Source: WHSM01 sp050701635
GTDB lineage: Bacteria; Actinomycetota; Actinomycetes; Mycobacteriales; Micromonosporaceae
Direction of reading: 5' to 3'
Assembly (NCBI GenBank): GCA_050701635.1
Contig: JBOGDF010000279.1
Coordinates: forward strand, 1-7,372
Length of the DNA: 7,372 bases
This document shows positions 1-7,287 of this stretch, one piece after another. The number at the start of each line of letters is the position of its first letter. Within the stretch, counting starts at the first letter, position 1. The translations under genes and the position numbers were made by a program. The notes beneath the pieces are model-generated. The model did no database searches. It worked only from the letters and a program-made list of their open reading frames with translations, and was not told the DNA's origin.

Positions 1-1
1 G

Positions 2-1789
2 GGCGGCACCGCGGGACGTACGTCGCAGCGGCCGGCGCGGCGTCGCGGGCGTACCCGGCGGGTACGGCTGGGTAACCCGATGCGGCGGCTGCGGTTCGGC
101 ACCGTGCTGGTGCTGGTGCTGTTCGCGGTGATCACCGGACGGCTGGTGGAGCTGCAGCTCACCGACGCGCCGGCGTACGCCGCGAAGGGGCTCGAACAGC
201 GGCTGCGCGAGGTGCCGTTGCCGGCCCCGCGCGGGTCGATCCTGGACCGTACCGGCGCGACCCTGGCGCGCAGTGTCGACGCCCGGTACATCTACGCCGA
301 CCCGGCGATGGTGGCCGATGCCCCGAAGGCGGCGGCCGCGCTGTCGCCGATGCTGGGCGTGGCGAAGTCCGTACTGCTGGAGAAGATGACGAAGACCGAG
401 CGCGACGACGGGCGTGAGGTGCGTTTCGTGTACCTGGCGCGCGGAGTCAGCGTGTCGGTGGGGGAGCGGGTCAGCGCGCTCAACCTGCAGGGGATCGGGG
501 TGCACCGCGACGAGCGGCGCGAGGTGCCCGGGCACGATCTGGCCGCCAACGTCATCGGCTTCACCGGCCAGGAGGGCAGCGGTCTGGCCGGGATGGAGGC
601 GCGGTACGAGTCCGTGCTCGCCGGCCAGGACGGGGAGCGGGTGGACGAGATCGGCATGCAGGGCGTGGCGATCCCGGACGGCTACCACTACGAGAAGCCG
701 GCGCGCCCCGGGCGCTCGGTGCAGCTGACCATCGACCGGGACCTGCAGTACGAGACGCAGCGCATCCTCGCCGCCCGGATGCAGGCGGTGAAGGCGACCT
801 TCGGCAGCGCCGTGGTGCTCGACGTACGTACCGGCGAGGTGGTCGCGATGGCGAGCTGGCCGTCGTACGACGCCGCGGACCCGTTCGACGCGCCGGACTC
901 CCGCCGGATCGACTACAACACCGCCGCGGTGGTGGAGCCCGGCTCGGTGCACAAGCCGCTGGTGATCGGCGCCGGCCTGGAAGAAGACGTGATCAAGGCG
1001 AGCGACACCCCGGTGGTGCCGCCGACGATCAGGAAGGGTGGCAAGACGTACCGGGACACCCACTGGCACGACACCCGCAAGATGACGCTGCCCGGGATCC
1101 TGGCGCACTCGTCGAACGTGGGCACCATCCAGATCGCCGACAAGCTGGGCGCCGACCGGGTGTGCGCGTACCAGAAGGCGTTCGGCCTGGGCGCCCCGAC
1201 CGGGATCGGCCTGCCCGGTGAGGCCAGCGGGATCGTGCAGCCGCCGGACCGGTGGAGCGGCTCCAGCCCGGGTTCGATCCCGATCGGCCTCGGAGTGGCG
1301 GTGACCCCGATCCAGCTGGCGGCGGCGTACGCGGCGATCGGCAACGACGGGGTGTGGAACCAGCCGACGCTGGTACGCGGCACCGTGGGCCCCGACGGCA
1401 CGCTGGACCCGGCGGACCCGGGCAACCGGCGCCGGGTGCTCTCCGCGCAGACCGCGCGCGAGCTGCGTACCGCCATGGAGGCGGTCACCACCGCCGAGGG
1501 CGCCACCGGTCGCAAGGCGGCGATCCCGGGGTACCGGGTGGCCGGCAAGACCGGTACCGGGCTGCGGGTGAAGGACAGCCGCTACATGTACGGCGACGTC
1601 ACCTCGTTCATCGGGATGGCGCCCGCCGACGCGCCCCGGTACGTGGTCGGGATCTTCGCCCACGTACCGAACGGGGCGGGTGGCGGCGTGGCCGGACCGG
1701 TGTTCCGCAGCGTGATGACCGCGACGCTGCAGCACTACGCGGTGCCGCCGACCGGGAAGAAAGCCCCGAATTTCAAGATCTACGCATGA
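2..1789 (+). CDS. ftsI: Septal peptidoglycan transpeptidase FtsI (class B penicillin-binding protein), 5' partial
   Basis: Class B PBP that cross-links septal peptidoglycan by D,D-transpeptidation outside the membrane, working with FtsW. Numbering from the ATG at 80 (569 residues): a membrane segment at about 6-24, the PBP-dimer motif RGSILDR at 51-57, then a transpeptidase domain with SVHK at 289-292 (nucleophile Ser289), SSN at 344-346 and KTGTG at 490-494. It ends just after the catalytic domain, without PASTA repeats. The frame stays open from 80 back to base 2, adding 26 residues of which 9 are Arg. This stretch contains no ATG, GTG or TTG, and the ATG at 80 has no clear ribosome binding site and sits right against the membrane segment. 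The real start is therefore probably left of the window, giving the basic cytoplasmic tail common in actinobacterial FtsI. The following murE and the cluster order support FtsI over another class B PBP. The domain call is firm; the start is not visible. Confidence 0.93.
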   Translation, partial: GGTAGRTSQRPARRRGRTRRVRLGNPMRRLRFGTVLVLVLFAVITGRLVELQLTDAPAYAAKGLEQRLREVPLPAPRGSILDRTGATLARSVDARYIYADPAMVADAPKAAAALSPMLGVAKSVLLEKMTKTERDDGREVRFVYLARGVSVSVGERVSALNLQGIGVHRDERREVPGHDLAANVIGFTGQEGSGLAGMEARYESVLAGQDGERVDEIGMQGVAIPDGYHYEKPARPGRSVQLTIDRDLQYETQRILAARMQAVKATFGSAVVLDVRTGEVVAMASWPSYDAADPFDAPDSRRIDYNTAAVVEPGSVHKPLVIGAGLEEDVIKASDTPVVPPTIRKGGKTYRDTHWHDTRKMTLPGILAHSSNVGTIQIADKLGADRVCAYQKAFGLGAPTGIGLPGEASGIVQPPDRWSGSSPGSIPIGLGVAVTPIQLAAAYAAIGNDGVWNQPTLVRGTVGPDGTLDPADPGNRRRVLSAQTARELRTAMEAVTTAEGATGRKAAIPGYRVAGKTGTGLRVKDSRYMYGDVTSFIGMAPADAPRYVVGIFAHVPNGAGGGVAGPVFRSVMTATLQHYAVPPTGKKAPNFKIYA

Positions 1790-1839
1790 CACAGTACGAA
1801 TTCGGGTGATGCAGCGGCGGAGTTCATCGGCGACAGGGG

Positions 1840-1845
1840 TAGGGT
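1840..1845 (+). promoter_or_regulatory. Candidate -10 element of an internal promoter before murE
   Basis: TAGGGT fits the actinobacterial -10 pattern TAnnnT and ends 8 bases before the GTG at 1854. That distance would place the transcription start at or within a few bases of the start codon, the arrangement of a leaderless mRNA. It lies in the largest intergenic gap of the window (1790-1853). I see no good -35 at the usual spacing; TTCATC at 1823-1828 is too close. The same bases also form a purine-rich run, AGGGGTAGGG (1835-1844), which could instead act as a ribosome binding site 9 bases before the GTG. The two readings cannot be separated by eye. Confidence 0.35.
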
Positions 1846-1853
1846 CTGCACCC

Positions 1854-3353
1854 GTGTCCGGCTATCCCCGTCCCGGTACGGTCGCCCCGTATCCACTCGC
1901 CGGACTCGCTCGCGTGCTCGGCGTACCACCGCCGCCCGGCGAGGTTTCGCTGACCGGAGTGACGCACGCGAGCGGGTCGGTACGCCCCGGCGACCTGTAC
2001 GCCGCGCTGCCCGGCGCCCGCAGGCACGGCGCGGAGTTCGTCGGTGCCGCGGTGGCGGCGGGCGCGGTCGCCGTAGTGACCGATCCCGATGGCGTCCAGG
2101 CCGCGGCTGACGCCGGGGTGCCCGCGCTGGTGGTGGCCGACCCGCGCCGGGCGTTGGGCGGACTCGCCGCCCAGGTGTACGGCGATCCGACCGCGAAACT
2201 GACCGTGCTCGGCATCACCGGTACCGCCGGCAAGACCTCCACGGCGTACCTGATGGACGCCGGGCTGCGCGCCACCGGCGTCCTGCCTGGAGTGATCGGC
2301 ACCGTGGAGACCCGGCTCGGCGACGACCGGCTGGACAGCAAGCACACCACCCCGGAGGCGCCCGACCTGCAGGCGCTGTGCGCGGTGGCGGTCGAACGCG
2401 GCATCACCACGATGGTGATGGAGGTGTCCAGCCACGCGCTGACGCTGGGGCGGGTGGAGGGCACCCGGTTCGCGGTCGGCGGGTTCACCAACCTGGGTGT
2501 CGACCACCTCGACTTCCACGCCGACCTGGCCGACTACTTCGCCGCGAAGGCGATGCTGTTCGACGGGCGCTGCGCCCACGAGGTGGTCAACCTGGACGAC
2601 CCGGCCGGGCGCAAGCTGGTGAAGCCGGAGACCATCACCGTGTCGGCGGCGGGTGACCCGGCGGCGACCTGGCGGGCGGGCGGCATCCGGGGCGCCGGCT
2701 TCCAGCAGGAGTTCGACGTGCTGGGCCCTGGCGGCGTCGAGCTGTCCGGTGCGGTACGGCTGCCCGGCGTACACAACGTGGGCAACGCGTTGATCGCCCT
2801 GGCCAGCCTGGTGGCGGTCGGCGTGGACCCGCGGGTCGCGCTGCTCGGGATCGCGGACTGCCGCGGCGTACCGGGGCGGATGGAGCTGGTGGACGCCCCC
2901 GGTCCGGTACGCGGTGTGGTCGACTACGCGCACAAGCCGGACGCCGTGGCGGCGGTGCTGACCGCGCTGCGGCCGGTGACCGACGGCCGGCTGATCTGCG
3001 TGATCGGCGCCGGCGGCGACCGGGACAAGCAGAAGCGGCCACTGATGGGCGAGGCGGCGGGGAAACACGCCGACCTGGTGGTGGTAACGGACGACAACCC
3101 CCGGTACGAAGATCCTGCGGCGGTACGCGCCGAGCTGCTCACCGGCACCCGCGTCGGCGTCGCCGAGGTGATCGAGGTGGCGGGCCGCCGTACCGCCATC
3201 GCAGAGGCGGTCAGCCGTGCCCGGCTGGGCGACACCGTGGTGGTGCTCGGCAAGGGGCACGAGCAGGGACAGGAGGTGGCCGGCGAGGTGCATCCCTTCG
3301 ACGACCGGATCGAGCTGGCCGCCGCACTCACGGAACGGTTCGGCGCCCGGTGA
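1854..3353 (+). CDS. murE: UDP-MurNAc-L-Ala-D-Glu: meso-diaminopimelate ligase MurE
   Basis: Cytoplasmic ATP-dependent Mur ligase that adds the third stem-peptide residue to UDP-MurNAc-dipeptide. From the GTG at 1854 it is 499 residues, a usual length. In order: N-terminal UDP-substrate domain; central ATPase domain with P-loop GTAGKTS at 123-129, a VSSHAL segment, and Lys232 in AAKAMLFD, the likely carbamylated lysine; HNVGNAL from 307; C-terminal domain with DYAHKP at 357-362 and DNPR at 414-417. DNPR is the known signature of enzymes using meso-DAP rather than L-lysine, so a DAP-type wall is inferred. I preferred the GTG at 1854 over the in-frame GTG at 1806 and ATG at 1809. Those lack a ribosome binding site and would add 16-17 residues with no resemblance to the family, while 1854 follows AGGGGTAGGG. 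The stop overlaps the murF start by 4 bases. Confidence 0.95.
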   Translation: MSGYPRPGTVAPYPLAGLARVLGVPPPPGEVSLTGVTHASGSVRPGDLYAALPGARRHGAEFVGAAVAAGAVAVVTDPDGVQAAADAGVPALVVADPRRALGGLAAQVYGDPTAKLTVLGITGTAGKTSTAYLMDAGLRATGVLPGVIGTVETRLGDDRLDSKHTTPEAPDLQALCAVAVERGITTMVMEVSSHALTLGRVEGTRFAVGGFTNLGVDHLDFHADLADYFAAKAMLFDGRCAHEVVNLDDPAGRKLVKPETITVSAAGDPAATWRAGGIRGAGFQQEFDVLGPGGVELSGAVRLPGVHNVGNALIALASLVAVGVDPRVALLGIADCRGVPGRMELVDAPGPVRGVVDYAHKPDAVAAVLTALRPVTDGRLICVIGAGGDRDKQKRPLMGEAAGKHADLVVVTDDNPRYEDPAAVRAELLTGTRVGVAEVIEVAGRRTAIAEAVSRARLGDTVVVLGKGHEQGQEVAGEVHPFDDRIELAAALTERFGAR

Positions 3354-4738
3354 TCGGGCTGACGCTGGCGGAGGTCGCCGCGGCGGTCGGGGGCCGGCTG
3401 TGTGACGGCGCCGCGCCGCAGACCGCGGTCACCGGCACCGTGGAGTACGACTCCCGCCACGTCACCGGCGGCGGCCTGTTCGTGGCGCTGCCGGGGGAGC
3501 GGGTCGACGGGCACGACTTCGCCGCCGCCGCGGTCGAGGCCGGAGCGGCCGCGGTGCTGGCGGGGCGGCCGGTCGGCGTACCGGCGGTGGTGGCCGACGA
3601 TCCGCTGGTGGCGCTGGGGAAGCTGGCCCGCGCGGTGGTGGACCGGATCGACGCGACCGTGGTCGGCGTGACCGGGTCGTCGGGCAAGACCTCCACCAAG
3701 GATCTGATCGCGCAGCTGCTGTCGGAGCTGGGGCCCACCGTGGCGCCGCCCGGGACGTTCAACAACGAGCTGGGGCACCCGTACACGGTGCTGAAGGCCG
3801 ATCACGACACCCGCTTCCTGGTGCTGGAGTACAGCGCGCGGGGGCTGGGCCACATCGACTACCTGTGCCAGGTGGCACCGCCGCGGATCGCGGTGGTGCT
3901 CAACGTCGGGGTGGCGCACCTCGGTGAGTTCGGCTCGGTGGACGCGATCGCGAAGGCGAAGGGCGAGCTGGTCGAGGCGCTGCCCGCCGATGGCGTGGCG
4001 ATCCTGAACGCCGACGATGCCGCGGTGGCGGCGATGGCGTCGCGTACCTCCGCCCGGGTGGTACGGGTGGGCCAGGCGGCCGGCGCCGGCGTACGGGCGG
4101 AGCGGGTGAGGCTCGACGAGCGGGGTCGCCCGGCGTACCGGCTGGTGACGCCGGCCGGGTCCGCAGACGTACGGCTGCGGCTGTCCGGGGAGCATCAGGT
4201 GGGCAACACGCTCGCGGCGGCGGCGGTGGCGCTGGAGTGCGGCATGCCGGTGCCCGAGCTGGCGCGCGCGCTGGGCGAGCTGACGCTGGTCTCGGAGCGC
4301 CGGATGGACGTCTTCGACACCGCCGGCGGCGTGACGGTGGTCGACGACTCGTACAACGCCAATCCGGGTTCGATGGCGGCCGCGCTGCGCGCGCTGACCG
4401 CGATCGGAGGACCGGCCGGCCGGCGGCGTTGGGCCGTGTTGGGTTACATGGCCGAGCTGGGTACGGCCGAACGCGCGGGCCACACCGAGGTGGGCCAGCT
4501 CGCGGCCCGGCTGGGCGTGGACCGGCTGGTGGTGGTGGGTGAGCCGGCGGCACCGATCGCCGACGGCGCCCGCGAGGAAGCTGACTGGGGAGGAGACGCG
4601 GTGCAGGTAGCCGACCAGGAGGCGGCGATCGCGGTGCTGCGCGATCAGCTGCGCCCGGGTGACGTGGTGCTGGTGAAGGGTTCCCGCTACCAGACCTGGA
4701 AGGTCGCCGACGCGCTGCGAGAGGGGGCGGGCCGGTGA
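3350..4738 (+). CDS. murF: UDP-MurNAc-tripeptide: D-alanyl-D-alanine ligase MurF
   Basis: Cytoplasmic Mur ligase that adds the D-Ala-D-Ala dipeptide, completing UDP-MurNAc-pentapeptide for MraY. It is 462 residues, normal for the family. Visible motifs: P-loop GSSGKTS at 109-115 (Lys113), FNNELGHP soon after, the Mg-binding segment at Glu160, AKAKGEL around Lys202-Lys204 (the latter the likely carbamylated lysine), HQVGNTLAAAA, and the C-terminal DDSYNANP at 332-339. FNNELG and DDSYNANP identify MurF rather than MurE, MurC or MurD. The start is the GTG at 3350, overlapping the murE stop as GTGA, with only a weak upstream ribosome binding site, so translation is probably coupled to murE. One oddity: the segment after the metal-binding Glu reads EYSARG where most MurF proteins have EMGA. 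Confidence 0.95.
   Translation: MIGLTLAEVAAAVGGRLCDGAAPQTAVTGTVEYDSRHVTGGGLFVALPGERVDGHDFAAAAVEAGAAAVLAGRPVGVPAVVADDPLVALGKLARAVVDRIDATVVGVTGSSGKTSTKDLIAQLLSELGPTVAPPGTFNNELGHPYTVLKADHDTRFLVLEYSARGLGHIDYLCQVAPPRIAVVLNVGVAHLGEFGSVDAIAKAKGELVEALPADGVAILNADDAAVAAMASRTSARVVRVGQAAGAGVRAERVRLDERGRPAYRLVTPAGSADVRLRLSGEHQVGNTLAAAAVALECGMPVPELARALGELTLVSERRMDVFDTAGGVTVVDDSYNANPGSMAAALRALTAIGGPAGRRRWAVLGYMAELGTAERAGHTEVGQLAARLGVDRLVVVGEPAAPIADGAREEADWGGDAVQVADQEAAIAVLRDQLRPGDVVLVKGSRYQTWKVADALREGAGR
4721..4727 (+). promoter_or_regulatory. Ribosome binding site of mraY, inside the murF 3' end
   Basis: GAGGGGG lies 7 bases before the GTG at 4735, within the last codons of murF. It supports that GTG as the mraY start and allows initiation in addition to coupling through the 4-base overlap. 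Confidence 0.6.
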
Positions 4739-5835
4739 GGTCTGTCATCGTCGCGGCGTTCGTCGCCTTCGCGCTCACCCTGTTCGGTACGCCGATCGCG
4801 ATCAAGTACTTCAACCGGCTCAACGTCGGGCAGCCGATCCGGGAGCTCGGGCCGGCCCACCAGGGCAAGCGCGGCACCCCGACGATGGGCGGCGTGGTCT
4901 TCATCCTGGCCACCGTGATCGCGTACGCCGCCGGCCACCTGGTGCTGCTCGGCCTGGAGGAGACGCCCACCCGGCGGCACGGCCCGACCGTCACCGGCAT
5001 GGTGCTGCTGGGGCTGTTCGTCTGCTGCGGCCTGGTCGGCTTCATCGACGACTTCCTGAAGGTACGCAAGCGCAACAGCCTCGGGCTGAACGAGAAGGGC
5101 AAGCTGATCGGTCAGCTGATCGTCGGCGTGCTGTTCGGGATCATCGCGCTGTTCTTCCCCAACGACCAAGGCGTGACCCTGGGCAGCGAGTACATCTCGT
5201 TCGTACGCGACGTGGACTGGCTGTTCATCGGCAAGGTCGGCGCGGTGATCCTGTTCGCGTTCGTGGTGATCTCGGCGTCCAACGGGGTCAACCTCACCGA
5301 CGGGCTGGACGGGCTGGCGACCGGCTCCTCGATGATGGTGCTGACGGCGTACACCGTGATCGGGTTCTGGCAGTACCGGCACGTCTGCGGCGACTCGCCG
5401 ACCGGTGACCTCTACTGCTACGAGGTACGCGACCCGCTCGAGATCGCGCTGATCGCCGGCGCCGCGGTCGGAGCGCTGTTCGGCTTCCTGTGGTGGAACG
5501 CGTCCCCGGCGAAGATCTTCATGGGCGACAGCGGCGCGCTCGGGCTGGGCGGCCTGATCGGCGGCATGGCGATGGCGACCAAGACCATCCTGCTGCTGCC
5601 GATCCTGGGCACGCTGTTCGTGATCATCACGATGTCGCTGATCATCCAGCGGATCTCGTACAAGTCGACCGGGCGTCGGGTGTTCCGGATGGCGCCGCTG
5701 CACCACCACTTCGAGCTGGTGGGCTGGAGCGAGGTCAACATCGTGATCCGGTTCTGGATCATCTGCGGCATCGGCGTGGCGATCGGTCTCGGCTTCTTCT
5801 ACGCCGACTTCCTCGCGGTGATAGGCCAGGGATGA
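4735..5835 (+). CDS. mraY: Phospho-N-acetylmuramoyl-pentapeptide transferase MraY
   Basis: Polytopic membrane enzyme that transfers phospho-MurNAc-pentapeptide from UDP to undecaprenyl phosphate, forming lipid I on the cytoplasmic face. At 366 residues it has the family's usual length and many hydrophobic segments, consistent with the roughly ten-helix fold. Family motifs: KRGTPTMGG at 45-53, FIDDFLK from 103 with the Asp pair 105-106, NLTDGLDG at 186-193, MGDSG at 263-267, and the HHH of PLHHHFELVGW at 323-325. The start is the GTG at 4735, overlapping the murF stop as GTGA and preceded by GAGGGGG. A loop between two hydrophobic segments carries Cys218 and Cys228; as far as I recall, comparable Cys pairs occur in other actinobacterial MraY proteins. 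The stop overlaps the murD ATG. Confidence 0.97.
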   Translation: MRSVIVAAFVAFALTLFGTPIAIKYFNRLNVGQPIRELGPAHQGKRGTPTMGGVVFILATVIAYAAGHLVLLGLEETPTRRHGPTVTGMVLLGLFVCCGLVGFIDDFLKVRKRNSLGLNEKGKLIGQLIVGVLFGIIALFFPNDQGVTLGSEYISFVRDVDWLFIGKVGAVILFAFVVISASNGVNLTDGLDGLATGSSMMVLTAYTVIGFWQYRHVCGDSPTGDLYCYEVRDPLEIALIAGAAVGALFGFLWWNASPAKIFMGDSGALGLGGLIGGMAMATKTILLLPILGTLFVIITMSLIIQRISYKSTGRRVFRMAPLHHHFELVGWSEVNIVIRFWIICGIGVAIGLGFFYADFLAVIGQG

Positions 5836-7262
5836 GCGGGTACGCCGGCCGGCCGGTACTGGTAGCCGGTGCCGGCATCGCGGGCCGGGCCTGTGCCACC
5901 GCGTTGCTGCGGCTGGGCGCCGAGGTCACCGTGATCGACCGGGCCGACTCCGCCGCGCTGGCGGAGCTGGCCGCCGCCGGAGCCAGCACCGTGGTCGCCG
6001 AGACGCCGGACGCCGCGCTGCTGGAACGGGTCACCGACGTGGTGGTCTCGCCCGGGTTCGCGCCCAGCCATCCGCTGGTGGTCGCCGCGGCCGCCGCAGG
6101 CAAGGAGATCTACAGCGAGCCGGAGCTGGCCTGGCGGCTGCGCCGACCCGGCGCGGACGGGCAGCCGGCGCCGTGGCTGGCGGTCACCGGCACCAACGGC
6201 AAGACCACCACGGTGACGATGCTGGCGGCGATCCTGGACGCCGCGGGGGTACGCTCCGCCGCGCTCGGCAACGTCGGAGAGCCGCTGGTGGACGCCGTAC
6301 TGCGGCCGGCCGGCGAGCAGTTCCAGGCGATCGCCGTGGAGCTGTCCAGCTTTCAGCTGCACTGGTCCTCCCAGCTCGCGCCGCAGGCCGGCGCGCTGCT
6401 CAACCTGGCCGACGACCACCTGGACTGGCACGGCGGGTTCGAGGCGTACGCCGCCGCCAAGGCCGACCTGTGGCGGGACCCGGGCGGCGTGGCGATCGGC
6501 AACGCCGACGATCCGCGGTGCGCGGCGCTGCTGGCGGCCGCGCCGGGTCGCCGGGTCGGGTTCACCCTGTCGCCGCCGCAGCCGGGCCAGCTCGGCGTCG
6601 CCGACGGAGTGCTCCTCGACCACGCCTTCACGGTCACGCCGACCGAGCCACCGCCGGCCGAGCCGCCGCTCACCGAGCTGCTGCCGGTCACCGGGCTCCA
6701 GGTGACGGGCGCGCACAACGTCGCCAACGCGCTCGCCGCCGCCGGCCTGGCCCGGGCGTACGGGGTCACGCCGCAGGCGGTACGCGACGGCCTCGCCGGC
6801 TACACCGCACCGCCGCACCGCGCCGCGCCGGTGGCCACGGTCGGCGGGGTGATCTACGTCGACGACAGCAAGGCGACCAACCCGCACGCGGCGTACAGCT
6901 CGCTGACGGCGTACCCCCGGGTGGTGTGGATTGCGGGTGGGCAGCTCAAGGACGTGGCGGTCGAGGAGCTGGTGGCCGGCGTCGCCGGGCATCTGGTCGG
7001 AGTCGTACTGATCGGGACCGATCGGGCACAGATCGGCGACGCGGTACGGCGACACGCGCCCGGGGTCCCGATCGCGGACATCAACCGCACCGATGATGGA
7101 GCCATGGCGGAGGCGGTGGCCGCCGCAGCGGCGCTGGCGGCACCCGGTGACACGGTGCTGCTGGCACCGGCGGCCGCCTCGTTCGACATGTTCACCGGGT
7201 ACGTGCAGCGCGGTGAACGCTTCGCCGCCGCGGTGCACGCGCTGCGTACCGCCGCGGACTGA
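5832..7262 (+). CDS. murD: UDP-MurNAc-L-alanine: D-glutamate ligase MurD
   Basis: Cytoplasmic Mur ligase that adds D-Glu to UDP-MurNAc-L-Ala (or the Gly form used by some actinobacteria), supplying the substrate of MurE. It is 476 residues. The N-terminal part is a Rossmann-like UDP-binding domain (VLVAGAGIAGRA). The central domain has P-loop GTNGKTT at 120-126 (Lys124), ELSSFQL, NLADDHLDWH and Lys210 in AAAKADLW, the likely carbamylated lysine; HNVANALAA begins at 295. The C-terminal domain has DDSKATN at 344-350 and SFDMFTGYVQRGE near the end. ELSSFQL and DDSKATN are specific to MurD. The start is the ATG at 5832, overlapping the mraY stop as ATGA; the frame is open further upstream, but that is a shadow inside mraY. 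An unusual proline-rich insert at 271-285 comes from a three-unit 15-base repeat. Confidence 0.95.
   Translation: MSGYAGRPVLVAGAGIAGRACATALLRLGAEVTVIDRADSAALAELAAAGASTVVAETPDAALLERVTDVVVSPGFAPSHPLVVAAAAAGKEIYSEPELAWRLRRPGADGQPAPWLAVTGTNGKTTTVTMLAAILDAAGVRSAALGNVGEPLVDAVLRPAGEQFQAIAVELSSFQLHWSSQLAPQAGALLNLADDHLDWHGGFEAYAAAKADLWRDPGGVAIGNADDPRCAALLAAAPGRRVGFTLSPPQPGQLGVADGVLLDHAFTVTPTEPPPAEPPLTELLPVTGLQVTGAHNVANALAAAGLARAYGVTPQAVRDGLAGYTAPPHRAAPVATVGGVIYVDDSKATNPHAAYSSLTAYPRVVWIAGGQLKDVAVEELVAGVAGHLVGVVLIGTDRAQIGDAVRRHAPGVPIADINRTDDGAMAEAVAAAAALAAPGDTVLLAPAAASFDMFTGYVQRGERFAAAVHALRTAAD
6642..6686 (+). repeat. Three imperfect 15-base tandem units inside murD
   Basis: Units at 6642-6656, 6657-6671 and 6672-6686 each have the form RCCGAGCYRCYGCYS and encode TEPPP, AEPPL and TELLP. 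They lie in the central domain of MurD shortly before the conserved HNVANAL, where surface-loop length varies in the family. The reading frame is kept. It is most likely a flexible loop grown by small in-frame duplication; no function is implied. Confidence 0.6.
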
Positions 7263-7274
7263 CCAGCCCGGGAC

Positions 7275-7280
7275 GGAGGA
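7275..7280 (+). promoter_or_regulatory. Strong ribosome binding site before ftsW
   Basis: GGAGGA, within GGACGGAGGA, ends 7 bases before the GTG at 7288. It is the best Shine-Dalgarno match in the window and sits in the 25-base murD-ftsW spacer, so ftsW appears to initiate on its own rather than by stop/start overlap. Confidence 0.65.
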
Positions 7281-7287
7281 CCAGTAC

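Noticed and set aside
1797..1803. Small palindrome GAATTC in the ftsI-murE gap as a possible hairpin or operator
   Set aside because: Only six bases are symmetric, with no stem extension and no U run; too short to support a terminator or binding site.
1252..1809. Alternate-frame + strand reading frame inside ftsI
   Set aside because: It overlaps the transpeptidase domain of ftsI, has an Arg/Gly-rich composition and no motif.
1824..3293. Long reading frame (489 codons) on the - strand opposite murE
   Set aside because: It is a GC-rich shadow of murE: low-complexity His/Arg/Gly-rich translation, no recognisable domain, and murE on the other strand carries all family motifs.
2924..4483. Long - strand reading frame (519 codons) across murE and murF
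   Set aside because: Arg/His-rich translation without motifs, spanning two certain genes; expected at this base composition, where stop codons are scarce.
5490..5831. Upstream extension of the murD frame into mraY, suggesting a 590-residue protein
   Set aside because: The translation is Arg/Asp/Gly-rich noise overlapping the essential C-terminal motifs of MraY; recognisable MurD sequence begins at the ATG at 5832.
5842..5880. Runs of GGCCGG/GCCGGC as possible structured repeats, also near 4410 and 7315
   Set aside because: Such runs are expected from Ala/Gly/Pro/Arg codons at this G+C content; no consistent unit or spacing links them.
5799..7238. Long - strand reading frame (479 codons) opposite murD
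   Set aside because: Same shadow effect; the + strand frame contains a complete set of MurD motifs.
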